Of a stretch of DNA of 26,934 nt, positions 1 to 10,437 are shown in pieces. Origin of the DNA: Phallusia fumigata (Eukaryota; Chordata; Ascidiacea; Phlebobranchia; Ascidiidae); the NCBI GenBank assembly GCA_008931825.1, contig QXVZ01006838.1:1-26934 (forward strand), given 5' to 3'. The notes under the pieces are model-generated. The model worked only from the letters and a program-made list of their open reading frames with translations, was not told the DNA's origin and did not search any database. The position numbers and the translations under genes are program-made. Numbering within the stretch: position 1 is the first letter of the stretch; the number at the start of each line of letters is the position of its first letter.

Positions 1-3000
1 AAATCTACACTTGTAATGCTTTTCCTCGGTAAGTTCGTTGTATTTGTTTGTTGTTTTTTCTGTCTATCCATAACTATGCGTGGTTAGAACCGGACTATTT
101 TATTCTTGCACTTCGTTTTACTTCACCACTAAAGTGGCTCAGAAAATCGCTACAGCCAAAAAGCAGAATGACGAACAAAGGCTACGCTTGAGGCTCGTGT
201 TAACGTCACACGATGTGAGACGCCAGGGTCATAAACAAACATAAAAACCTGATTTTAAATTGCTAGAGACTAAAAATGGAATTCCGTTGTCCTGAAAGCG
301 CATGACCTAAAAATAATGTCGAAGTGAAAGTGAAAACGCGCATTCACGGAATGTAACGTTTTCGTATGTGTATTATAACATTAAAATTATTCAACCACGA
401 ATCAAATACACGCGCTTATTCAATACTGGGATCTGCCCTGAAGCTTTCATGCAGGCCAACGATAACGGCTCACTCATATACGAATCACAGTACACCAGGC
501 CTGCAAGAGGCGTTATACCGAATCATAGTCGGCCTTCCAAGCATTAAGCAAGGTGTTGGGTCGAAAAATCCAGCCTATAAATGAAATGCAAACGTATTCG
601 ATTTAACTCTGCAATGCTTTCATGCAGACCGACAATAACGTCTCGACCACATATGTACCACAACACGCCAAAGTAATCAGCTTTTTCAGTGTTGTTCACA
701 AAATAATGCAGATCCGCATGGAAATCCCCTTACAGTGGTAGGGTTGAACAGGGGACGAGAAGTCAATTGGTTGGGAAGCCTATGACGTTTAACCGTTGAC
801 TTTAACGCTACGCCCAAATTCAGCGCCGAATGCCCGTTGCAGATTGGCGCAAACATCAAGGTTTAAACGTGGTCCCTTAGACGTGTAACCGGCAAATCTG
901 CATTTTAAAGACTTTTGCGTGTAATGTCCGTTTAGCCTAACACAGCGAACTTAGCAAGTCAGATGCTCTACAATATACCGACACTGGAATACACCAAACA
1001 CACCAACGTTTTGCCGAGAGAGAAACCAAACAATCCAAGCATCCAAGAGAAAATAACAATCAATATCATCATTAGCAATTTTTTGAGTCAATAGTGTGAT
1101 CCAAACCAACGCTTACACGTCTGAGAGTTCGGTCGATCGTTTGTCTGCCTTAAGCACTCTTTCCACGGTAATCTTTTTTCTCACGGGGTTCGAACCAGGG
1201 ACGATCCCAAGAACTAATCCCGATCAGTTTTTTTATTTCTGCATATGGGTCGAGCGCCTCAGCCCATTCGACCAAGCGCTCGCCCTTTTTCGACAATAAT
1301 CGGTTGCCTCTTTCGCGCATCATTTTAGCGCCTCATGTGGTTGTGAGAATAGGTTTACTGTGTCCACGCGACGGCGCAAGTGAGTTTGTGTGCGTACAGA
1401 ACAATGACTATGCAGCTAAACGAGGCATTATAACAGCATTCTAACTTACATTTAGGTTTAACTGTTGTAGCCAGGTGTTGTAAAAACTTGTGTTTGCTGT
1501 TTTGGAAAATGTAAAACCCAAAATCCAGTTGCCAGAAGAGCTATTACGAGTTTCACAGCTTTCCTGAAACTTGTTGGAGTCGAAATATCCTGAATATCTT
1601 CGAAAAGCTGCCAACTTCTGTGCGAAACCTTTCCTTTTGCTATTCTGCAGTGTTCTACTCGAGCATTGTGATGATAATCATGGCTATGCACAAGAACCTG
1701 ATGCGGATAAGTGGGACAGTGGCTGGAGTCAGTATAAGAGGGGAAAACACCTCAAACGAGGCGCTGAGGAAGTCGTGGATTCTTGTCAGGTAGGTTTTGG
1801 TTAAAGGGAAGTTCGCGGGACTTCCCAGCAAACAATCAAAGCTGTAAACGTTAAAAATTACTTGTGGCTATTTTAAATACGTTTCTTGTGCCACTTTGTC
1901 CACCGGTGATGTGTGTATGTTTTTCTTTTATCGCAACTTATGGAGCTATGCGTTAGTTTAACGTTATTTGCTGCCACTGTATAGGCAAAGTATAAGTTTA
2001 CAAAATCCGTTCCTTCCCTATTGTTCCGTTCCTTCCATCTAAACACAAAGAGCTCCTTGCTTGCAAAAAAACAAGTGTATCTATATAATAGATTCAAGGA
2101 ACTTTCGAAACCATCCAAGGCTCGTCTCGCCATCTTCCTCTCGTGGTTCTTCCCGATCCTCATCATCCTGATCAGCATCACTGTGGACAACTGCTCCCAT
2201 GATTACAAATGTCCGTTCGATTATGTCCCGGAAACCGGAGTGCCGGAGGATGTGGGAAGTATGTTGCAAAGCAAATTGTTACAAAACTTGGTTTATAATT
2301 ATTATGTTTAATTCGATCAAAGCATAACTTTCACAGAGCTTATATGAAGTGAATACAGGCACTGATGATGACAGCAACGATTGTTAAAACGTTTGAATTA
2401 ACTGTATACAAGCTCTCTGGTAGTTATGTATATAATTTTAAGCTACTCTTCAAGCTTGTGCCTTGTGTTACTAAAATTTAAATCTCCTTTTGTCAAAAAA
2501 TCCCGTCCATCTAAATTCTTATTACTTTTTTGTTTGGAAATGAATCGACTACGTTATTTGGTGCGGTTGTAATTAAATTTAGTAATAAATGTTTGCATGA
2601 CCAGATAAAATCAAATGCAAACATTATTCCCGTTCCCCAGTCGAATTCTCACAATACAACTAAACCCGCTTTTTCTGAGCTCCCGTCATTTGTAATTACA
2701 CCACCGTGTAATTACAGTGTAACTGCAGCGCGTTCCACCTCGATCCACCGATTGTGCCACATAACGTTTGAACGTTGTGCAGCTATTTTCTGTTTCATGA
2801 TTGCGTTGGTACTATTGTATTGAATGACTCTCACCAAGCGAAAAAACCACTCAACCCAAGGTTGCAAACTGCTAACTTGAAAACTCATCCATTGCAGGCC
2901 GTTGTGCGCACGACGTTGCACCGCTCGCCAACCAAACCGTCTACATCAGCACGGTTCTGTGTTTGATTTCGCTGTGCATGCTTATCGGCGCCCTCGTGCG

Positions 3001-3445
3001 GTCGTACGTCGACTTTCGTCGGATCAGCGCCGAGCTGCACCAGCACAGCATCCACGTGTTCCACGTTTCCCGCGAAAACTCCGTGGATACGACAGGGGAA
3101 TCCCCCGAATCGGAACCGGATCGTACGAAGCAGCACAGCAGGACCGGGAGCTTGCTGCTGGAGAAGACGAAGCGAGACCTCCTTGCGATCTTCATTATAT
3201 CTGTCGTGTACGTAGGAGGCACAATGGCTTCGATCATGTTCGTTTTCATCGACACCACGACTGGGTTTTACAAAAAACCGGATTCTTTTTATCCAAGACT
3301 TGTTTTCATAAACTTGCCAAATGTTGTCGAAACTATTTCGTCGATTCTCCTGTGCGCCTGCATCCATCCCATCTCTAGCGCCATCAAGGCGACACTTCGG
3401 TCTATTTTGGAATTCGCATGTCCGTGCCTCTACCGGCTCCGTTAA
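1..3445 (+). CDS. Divergent seven-transmembrane receptor A, 3' part (exons 2-5, cut by window edge)
   Basis: Exons: 1-28 (end of exon 2, reading KSTLVMLFL, then a GTAAGT donor), 1651-1789, 2092-2258, 2898-3445 (TAA at the end). Intron phases 1-2-1 join 293 residues without a stop. By comparison with genes B and C this runs from TM3 to the C terminus. TM3 crosses the exon 2/3 junction and is followed by GTVAGVS. Exon 4 carries TM4 with the motif SWFFPI and an extracellular loop ending NCSHDYKC. Exon 5 holds TM5 (YISTVLCLISLCMLIGALV), a long charged loop, TM6 (ISVVYVGGTMASIMFVF) and TM7. The intron 2 donor at 28/29 matches those of B and C exactly in position. Exon 1 and most of exon 2 lie left of the window. 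Family membership rests on B/C homology; ligand and G-protein coupling cannot be told. The 1.6-kb intron 2 holds a SINE and a short direct repeat; the 639-bp intron 4 shows nothing clear. Confidence 0.82.
444..673 (+). repeat. Short spaced direct repeat in gene A intron 2
   Basis: A unit beginning CTTTCATGCAG occurs at 444-500 and again at 618-673, 174 bp apart. The first 30 bases are nearly identical, with matches thinning out after that. The intervening sequence is unique. It is probably an old small duplication or part of an unrecognised repeat. Confidence 0.4.
1100..1285 (-). repeat. tRNA-derived SINE fragment in gene A intron 2
   Basis: Read on the minus strand, an A-box-like TGGTCGAATGGGCTGAGGCG (complement of about 1255-1274) is followed by a B box GGTTCGAACCCCG (about 1185-1197), the layout of a tRNA-derived SINE head. 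The tail after it contains TGCTTAAGGCAGACAAAC, similar to the tail of the element near 10.25-10.34 kb. The stem pairing is not good enough for a functional tRNA, and the A-B distance is stretched. No target-site duplication was identified. Confidence 0.5.
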
Positions 3446-4827
3446 ACCGTGGGAATACTTCAAGCATCGGGCGTGACATTCTAACTTTAAAATGAATTAT
3501 CTTTGTATCGATCCTAACTGTTTTTGTGCAATATTGTTTCATCAACAAAGTTTGTGTTAAATTTGACAGCTGGCAGAGTAAAATTTAACTGGACATACAC
3601 AGAGGTTCCTGAAATGTTTTGCTCATCGATGTATTTTACACCCAAAACTACCTGGAATATTTTTATTTCAACGTAAAGGAACAGAACAATGTAATTAGTT
3701 TAACTGTCGTCAATCAATTGTATATTGCAGATTTATCCGGTTCAAACTTTAGCTGCTGCTGTTTTAAACAACATTTATTCGTTTTTTTTTTGTTTGCAGC
3801 ATTTGTCGCGACTGCACTGTTGTTGTTTTTCGTATCTTTTTGCTGTTGCTGCACTGTCCCCGCAAACACAGACCTAATGCCATTGTCGCAATCTCAGCTG
3901 TGTTGCAGACCTTTGATAAAAACATCAAACAGAAAACTTGTCAACAAACTGACGCAGAAAGACGCAGAAAACCAACATATTTTAAACAGATGTTTGTTAA
4001 AGTAAAGTAAAAGTTTTCAACAAGCCGCACTTTAAAGCGGTTACATCCTGGTTTAAGTATATTGTGTCATCACTCCTAAATGTTTTTTTTTGTTTTTTAA
4101 TTGGTAACTTTCCAACAACATTAGTTGCAAAGTTACTCATGTAAACAGAATCACTGGTTACTGAAGTAGAAAACTAAATACACCGGGAGGGTTTAAAAAG
4201 TTTTAGTCCCTCTTTAATCTCTCAAGTTGTACGGGAAAGTGGGTTACCCATGGAAAAATGTTTTTTGCTGAAAGTGGTAAAATATTTGACCACTATCAAA
4301 ACTCTGGGCAGGAAACAATGGGTAAGCTTCAACCGGACACGCCCATTTCACGCCTACTTCCCAGGGAAGCTTTCTTTCAACGAACAAACAAGCAAATTAA
4401 TTCGATATCCTTCAGTTCCTATACAAACTTCCTCTGACAAATTATTTGCGACCAGAAGCTCACCAGGTTGTCCACAAACTGTTAGTGTTGGAATTGTGTT
4501 TGGCAGCGTTGAGAGGTAAAAAGTAAGTTTGTAATAAAATCAACATTTTGTCAATTACATGCCGACACACAGAAGAATTTGGGTATGTAATTAGGTATTT
4601 TATTTTAATAAATTACCTAAAATTTATTTTAACAATGATTTAAAAAGCCAAGAGGAAACGTCAACATTTTTGTCGCATTTGAGAGTCAGTGCAAATATTA
4701 AGTTTACAGAGGATCTGACGATAGTTGATTGAGGCCAGAACAGCCTTTTTCAAACTTTGCGGCATTGCTTACTTGCACCGAGCCAGCGCTTCAGGACAAT
4801 ATAAAAACATTAACCACAGCCGCAACC
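3446..4827. other. Intergenic region after gene A
   Basis: There is no gene I can support. Two plus-strand open frames (about 3619-4005 and 4250-4519) have low-complexity or chance-like composition, no splice context and no recognisable domain. The second begins with a real ATG and is followed by AATAAA near 4533, but nothing else argues for it. AT-rich tracts and TG/CT-rich patches are present. No polyadenylation signal was found close behind the gene A stop. Confidence 0.5.
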
Positions 4828-5362
4828 ATGCAACTCTCCATCGTTGCTGTGTTTTGTTGTGCCGCGTCATTTAGAGGCTCCGCAACGCTCAGACAGGGCA
4901 ACGGTAAACGATTTTATTTTAATCGTGGCGCAAAACGCATGATGCAGATACACATGAGGTGCGTTCGAAAACAGTAGGTTCGTTTGGTACACTAGGTACG
5001 CTTGAAACCTGCACCGTTTAGCTTTTTGCGTTCAGTTTTAACCGATTCCAATGCGGTAAGTGTTTTGATTGGTTTTCAATCTCTATGCTATATAGTACCA
5101 ACAGCAACATTCAGTTTTTGCTTGGTAAAATAAATCGCATCGACACAACATCAATAAAAACAACTGCCAAGTCGAAGGTAGGTGCGCAACGTTAGGACGT
5201 TATGTTTTGTAAGTTTCCTCTAACAAAATGCGTCACCTGTAGCAGTCTGCTTACGAATCTAGTGGTGCACCACAATGTTTAAATGTAACTGGCAGCGTGC
5301 GGGGGACCCTGAGCGCCGCCAACCAGTTGGTTAGAGCGTTAGATCTTTCAAATACCGCATAA
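4828..5362 (+). CDS. Speculative four-exon gene for a small secreted protein (92 aa)
   Basis: Joining 4828-4903, 5036-5055, 5115-5177 and 5243-5362 gives an uninterrupted 92-residue frame with compatible phases (1, 0, 0) and GT-AG introns of 132, 59 and 65 bp. The N terminus, MQLSIVAVFCCAASFRGSA, looks like a signal peptide. The rest is hydrophilic, with one cysteine in the last exon and an NVT sequon. ATATAAAAA lies about 28 bp before the ATG, which would leave almost no 5' UTR if used as a TATA box. Donors 2 and 3 (GTAAGT, GTAGGT) are good; donor 1 (GTAAAC) and acceptor 2 are weak. The last exon overlaps a tRNA-like A-box string (CAGTTGGTTAGAGCG), so part may be SINE sequence. I recognise no family. 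The chain could be chance; transcript evidence is needed to accept it. Confidence 0.25.
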
Positions 5363-8204
5363 ACCCCCGAAGGAAATCAGGCTATGTTGATTGGCTAGTA
5401 GATGGAAAGCAGGAGAATTGTCGGTTTGCAAAAATGTTTGTCAATTCGGTCACAGAAACACAGAAAGTTTGACACAGAAGCAGATTTGAAGACGGGAACA
5501 TAGTGAGATGGAAACAAAACCATAAAGCTACGCTCATTCAAAAGGCCAATTAATTCAGATGGCCCTTAACAGAAGGATTTAATTAAATTAAGACAAATGC
5601 AACAGTAAACTATGCACAACCAAAATCACGTAGAGACACAAAAGGTGAACGACCTTACACGTTGTGTCACTTGTGTTCAGGTCGATTTTGCGATAAGTTA
5701 TAGCAGACTGTGGTTTTGCAATCACGCACTGCCGGTTTTGCAGCACAGGATGCACGTGAAGTTGTGATTGATTGCTGGTGACTCGTACAACTTGTATTCC
5801 AGCAGGGATGGGCAAGGTGTATGCTACACTGTGTGTTTAGATACAAGATCTTGTGTTATATTTATAGTTTGATCAAGTGAAAGTCCCTCCCGCAAGTGTT
5901 TACGTTATTAGCATGGTCGTTTGTTATGTGCAAAAGATGTGCGTGACGCAAAAGCATGTGTAGCATGTAAATTTTTAGGTAGACAAGACGTTTGTGGAGA
6001 CGTAGAAAATGTTTTGCACACATACACTGGCTTCTATCTTCTAATTGAGAATATGTAAATAAGAGTTGGGCAATTATAGAAGGGCAATTATAGAAAAGCA
6101 GCAGAAGGCGACATATTTGGTCAACGTCTGATGTACAGGATGCGTTTTGACCACTATCTGAACCTCAATGAAAATGTGGCTTGACGTGTTGCTTACAAGT
6201 TCACTTGGGTTCACATGCTGCCAAAAATGGTGGCAAAACAAAACGAATGCTAAGACGTCAGAGTAAAATTTTCTTTCGATCACATTGCAGACATTTTATG
6301 ATGGGCAAAAAGACAGATTTCTTCTTTGTTGCGGTTAAGCGATTTTATTTTGCTGCGAAAAAAACGTTGTTGAAAAACAAAATTAATCAACGTCAGTTCA
6401 TTGACGCAACGTTTGTGTTCAAACCCTCGGTCGTGATTCAAGACGCGTTGACAAATTGCAAATCCTAAATGTCACGTCAGTTTGCAGGTGTATCTGGGTG
6501 TTTTGTGCCTTATTATCAACCTTGTATCTTTACAAAATTCAGGAAATATCGGGTTATACACGGCAGATGTCAGCAATTAATCTAAAGGCAGCGGAACAGC
6601 AGGTGTTTGAGAAATAAAAGAGTTACCGATTGCAATGACGTAACCCTCATATTCCAAAGTTTTTTCTATATTCGCTTTGTGCGGGTAAACAGGTCGTTAA
6701 CAATAAATTTGGTCGACAACCTTGACCTTTAGAGAATTATTTAGACAGATTTTTCACCAATTTGGAGCGAGAGATATGTCTGATTACTAAGCTGAACATA
6801 ACAATACTTTTGCAGTTTCCTTAAATATGCTTTATACGCGAGAACCACCTTAAGTCACTTTCACAAACTGAGAAGTCTCTGTCAGTTCGTAGCGATAGAC
6901 TACAAAACACAATATTGGTGAAATAATGCAAAAACGTGTAAAAAGGAGAGTCAAATAGGATAAATATATAGCAAGCCGCGGGTTGCTAAACGGTATGTGA
7001 TATTAAACGTTTTGTAATACCCTATATATCGGTTTTCTCTGGAGCAAAATGAAATGAACATTAACAAAGTTTAAACTGTTTCAGTCGCTGCAATGTAGTT
7101 TGAGACAGTTCGTTTCATTGCAAAGTTTCATGCAGTTAAATGTGTTTTGTTCACCAACAATGCGGTTTGGCCTAAAGCTTTTTGCGGTGTCACACACACA
7201 ACAGTTTGCTTTAACGCTTGAGCGATGAAGGAAAGCGACAGGATAAGCTTTTTTCCGAGTATTGAAATGCAGGTCACAAAACGTCCTCACTCAAGACAAG
7301 TCATTCTCGCTGTATAGGGATAAAAGACGATTTTTAGGCAAATATTACTATGCACTTGCTTTTGATGATCACAAAAGTAGATAGAAATGCCAAAGACGTT
7401 AATTTTTTGAAAATTTGATCAGGAAAGGTGGCGTATTTTGCATAACTATTAGAGTTTGGCGCTCTATAACTGCGTTGTGTGATTAGACTGTGAAAAACGT
7501 CACTTTGAAACCGATTTGTCGAGGTATTTTCTGGTGGAAAGGATAGGTGAACAATACAGAACATGACATATCAGTCAGATTTGTCACATGATGTTGTTAT
7601 CAAATAGATAATTAGTTAAGTTTGCAAGAGACAATGATTATTTAATGCCATCAGTTTAGGCTTCGGGGGTGATTTAACTGGTTGCCTAAAAACTAATGTG
7701 ACAAACTTCAAAAACCTGATAAGGTTTAAAACTCTGTTGGTTTCCATCCCATGCGATAAAAGAACGGCGGTATGGCAAATAAGGTTAAAGAGTCATTAAA
7801 AGGCCAACACTAATCATGCGAAGATCGCTGCAAACATCATAGTGTGGACACTGTGTGTGAGTTATCCTACAGACCAGTCGGCAGACATCACGTTGACGTG
7901 GAATTCCTTTCCGCTGTCACAAGTTAGCTCAAATAAATCATTTGATTGACTACGACGTATTGGACTTATAGTATTGTAAGATTTTCGACTTCCTCGTTTT
8001 GATGTATTAGCGGTGAGCAACCAGAGGTTCGATAATTGTTTTGTGTATAAGTAGGAGCTTTGATAAAATTTCACAGCAAGAATAATTGAAACATTTTTCA
8101 CCTTTAAAGAACTTATAGCACGGTGCTGGGATGAAGAAAGCAACAGCGTCCCTTATTGAAAATTCACCTTAAGTAGCATAGTGAAGAATTAATTCTTTAA
8201 AGGG
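5363..8204. other. Intergenic region without a supported gene
   Basis: Only short open frames are seen on both strands (for example 6181-6468 plus and 7862-8143 minus), with no homology I recognise, no coherent splice chains and AT-rich composition. No RNA gene, array or long repeat was found by eye. Confidence 0.5.
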
Positions 8205-8317
8205 TTGGGGCATATCTGTAATACCAGTTTATTCCGTTGGCAGGACAAAGCTATGTTCCCCATTCTGAAAATCAGGTTATTTCGAACATATGTTGTTTGT
8301 TTGTTACGTGAGTTTGT

Positions 8318-8590
8318 TTTATTTTTATCCTCGGGAGGCGGAACAACGCCTGAATGCGTTATGTTCATTATGAGTCCGCCGTCGAGCTACCTGCCTCATT
8401 GCAGTTCCGTTGGATCATTTTTAACTTTAAAGTTTGTAACTTCAATCCACCAAGTTCACTGGGATGGAATAATGCCGCTCAAGTTTCTTGCTCAGGAAAA
8501 CACAAGCGACCGAGACAGGATTTGGTTGAGCTGGCATCAAAGCGAATCGCATGCGTTTCAGGTTTACATCCAAACTAGAAGGGTTTTTTT
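8318..8590 (+). repeat. Diverged inverted copy of part of the 15-17 kb repeat element
   Basis: The core at 8346-8420 is the reverse complement of 15823-15896 with about 85-90% identity by eye. Weaker similarity continues to about 8570, with a gap of roughly 140 bp relative to the other copy. Both copies stay open in the same frame and encode PECVM followed by MSPPSSYLPHCSSVGSF. Most differences inside the second of these motifs fall in third codon positions. The segment lies within a 173-codon open frame (8205-8726) whose other parts are not conserved. It is probably a dispersed element or a decayed transposon-encoded piece rather than a host gene. Confidence 0.5.
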
Positions 8591-8726
8591 CGTTGGCAGT
8601 TTACGCACGCAGGTAAGGTCGGATTTGCATCACCAGACTTCCCCTAGCTTTTGCAAGCCGACAAGTAAAGTCTGTCGCTTGCACCGGACACACAACGCAG
8701 AGTGGTCGATTAATGTAACGCTGTAA

Positions 8727-10239
8727 TGACGTTGGGTCATTGTAACAAAACTGTGACGGTGCATTTAGGCGAAAATTACGTAACACCTGTTTAAAAGTAT
8801 TTTCTAAACCAAAACAGGAAATCAAATCGCAATTTCTTTGAACAGGTTTAAAATTGATTTGTAAATGCTCATGCATCGCCCCCACAAAAGTAAAAAAATC
8901 TATTACGATCCTCTTGCTCTGTTCAGTGACCATTTTAAGCATTGTTGCATCACAATACACCCGTCTGTCCGCTTCACAATCGCGCGCGTTTTGTTTACGT
9001 TTAAGGTAATCACTCGCAAAGTTGCAGGTATTGATGGGAAGTAGAGTTCTCCGACAATCAGATTTTGCAAGGAAGCCCAGTGCGTGAAATCCGCCAGCAC
9101 ACGGATGTTGTGAGGACTCTCTACATTGGTTGCTAACATGTTAAGCAGAAGGGTTTTGTTGCGTTCTGATGGATGTTTGTTGCTAAAACGAGAATCAACT
9201 TGGATGCGGTAGAAATATAAATGACGTATTAACTGTTGTTTATTTAACAAAAATAATACTTTTCAAATCCGTGTCTTGTGTTACTAAACTGGTGTTGGCA
9301 ATTGGAAACCTCTACAAGGTAAAAAGCCGAACAGGGCAAAGGAAATAGGTCTATGGTCGTTAGGCAGCTGTTATGCATTTCATTGCACAAAGCGTCGCTT
9401 GAGTGTCTTGTAACTTTAGAAGGAGCAAAAATGACGTCGGAACGAAGGAGGCCTGCAAATTACTTCTGTAAATCATTGACAAGTGCAACGAGAGGTCGGT
9501 TGCAATTCTAAACAATATATAAATTCTGTCACCTTTCTGAACAACAAGACAGAGGGTTACAATGCTAAAAACATGTTGAGAAGTAATTTCGGTTTTCACT
9601 ACAAAGAGCAAAGTTGTGGCGACTCAATGTATTATAGATGAGAGAAACAGTCGAGAAAATTATGTTGTCGCAGTTCAATCCCAATTACATCAATTGTCGC
9701 AGCACAAACAAGCCTGCTGCTTTCAATTGTTTGTGCCGAGCCGTGTCCTGAAGGAGAGATAACAGTTGATAGTTTGAACTGGGTACTTTCACAGGAAGCC
9801 AGGTTTTCATTAGATCAGGTCACAAAGTGAATCCAGGGAAAGTATTGACCCTAATTAATTTACTCCAGCGTGCTTTTTTAATTATTAGGAATTACCAAAT
9901 TTAAAGGGAATTTCCATTGCCAGCCCTATATTACCAGTCGTTTTATCAGCCTCAGCGGTTCAATGATTTGATAAAAACAAAACAACACCCTTTATCTATG
10001 GAAAAGACTTGGTGTTGGGGAGTTGTGGAGTGTTTGTACACTGAACAATAGTTATATGTTATCGTTGCAGATAAATTATAGCGACAGGGTAAATTTGAAA
10101 TCGCTTTTATTGTTCAACGAAAGTTGCCCCAGGACCTTCAGCCAATCTCACAAGCCAGGTAAGAAGTAGAGCTCTTAAATGTTATGAAAAGTTTCGTGTT
10201 AGGCACTTTCATTAGATGCTAGTTTTCGATTTATGTTGA
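8727..10239. other. Intergenic region upstream of gene B
   Basis: Two overlapping minus-strand frames (about 8903-9250 and 8601-8960) are open for about 115 codons each but have no recognisable domain and no good start. The rest is AT-rich non-coding sequence without clear repeats. Confidence 0.45.
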
Positions 10240-10345
10240 AAATAATCAATGTTGACTATGTATTTGTCTCGCTTAAGAGAACATAAATACAACGCGGGAC
10301 TTGAACCCATGACCTCACGAACACGTTTAGTTTTCTGCCGTAGAT
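10240..10345 (-). repeat. tRNA-derived SINE fragment just upstream of gene B
   Basis: On the minus strand GGGTTCAAGTCCCGCG, a near-perfect B box/T-arm, lies at about 10290-10305. A leucine- or serine-tRNA-like head lies before it, and the tail TTCTCTTAAGCGAGACAAAT follows, resembling the tail of the element at 1.1-1.28 kb. It ends about 100 bp before the gene B start codon, so it may sit in the promoter. It is too degenerate to fold as a working tRNA. Confidence 0.5.
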
Positions 10346-10373
10346 ATTTCAATGACCGCCCAAAGAAAAGCAT

Positions 10374-10391
10374 CATGTTTTTTCTCCTCAG
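10374..10391 (+). promoter_or_regulatory. Unpaired 3' splice acceptor before the gene B start
   Basis: The pyrimidine-rich tract ATGTTTTTTCTCCTCAG ends 46 nt before the ATG at 10438, with no obvious partner donor nearby. It would suit a 5' UTR intron or a spliced-leader trans-splice site. Gene C has the same arrangement (acceptor 43 nt before its ATG). Confidence 0.4.
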
Positions 10392-10437
10392 GTTTGTGCA
10401 ACAGCATACGTTTTCACGACCTGACGTTAAACGCGAG

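Noticed and set aside
1175..1290. Functional tRNA gene on the minus strand
   Set aside because: A and B boxes are present, but stems are not complementary, the spacing is stretched and a SINE-type tail follows.
2885..3463. 192-codon minus-strand open frame
   Set aside because: It lies antisense over exon 5 of gene A; composition and lack of context mark it as a shadow of the real coding strand.
3619..4005. 128-codon frame with a hydrophobic Cys/Phe-rich stretch
   Set aside because: The hydrophobic part comes from T/G-rich low-complexity DNA (TTTTTT, GCTGCTGCT); no ATG start and no homologue among the receptors.
5325..5390. tRNA gene at CAGTTGGTTAGAGCG
   Set aside because: The A-box and D-arm look good, but no B box or T-arm follows at tRNA distance and no cloverleaf can be drawn.
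8205..8726. 173-codon plus-strand open frame as a host gene
   Set aside because: Only a short central part is shared with the repeat at 15-17 kb; there is no true ATG at the beginning, no domain and no splice context. Treated as repeat sequence.
8601..9250. Two overlapping minus-strand frames that might be a broken transposon protein
   Set aside because: No reverse transcriptase, transposase or other motif is recognisable in either; the overlap in different frames is not evidence by itself.
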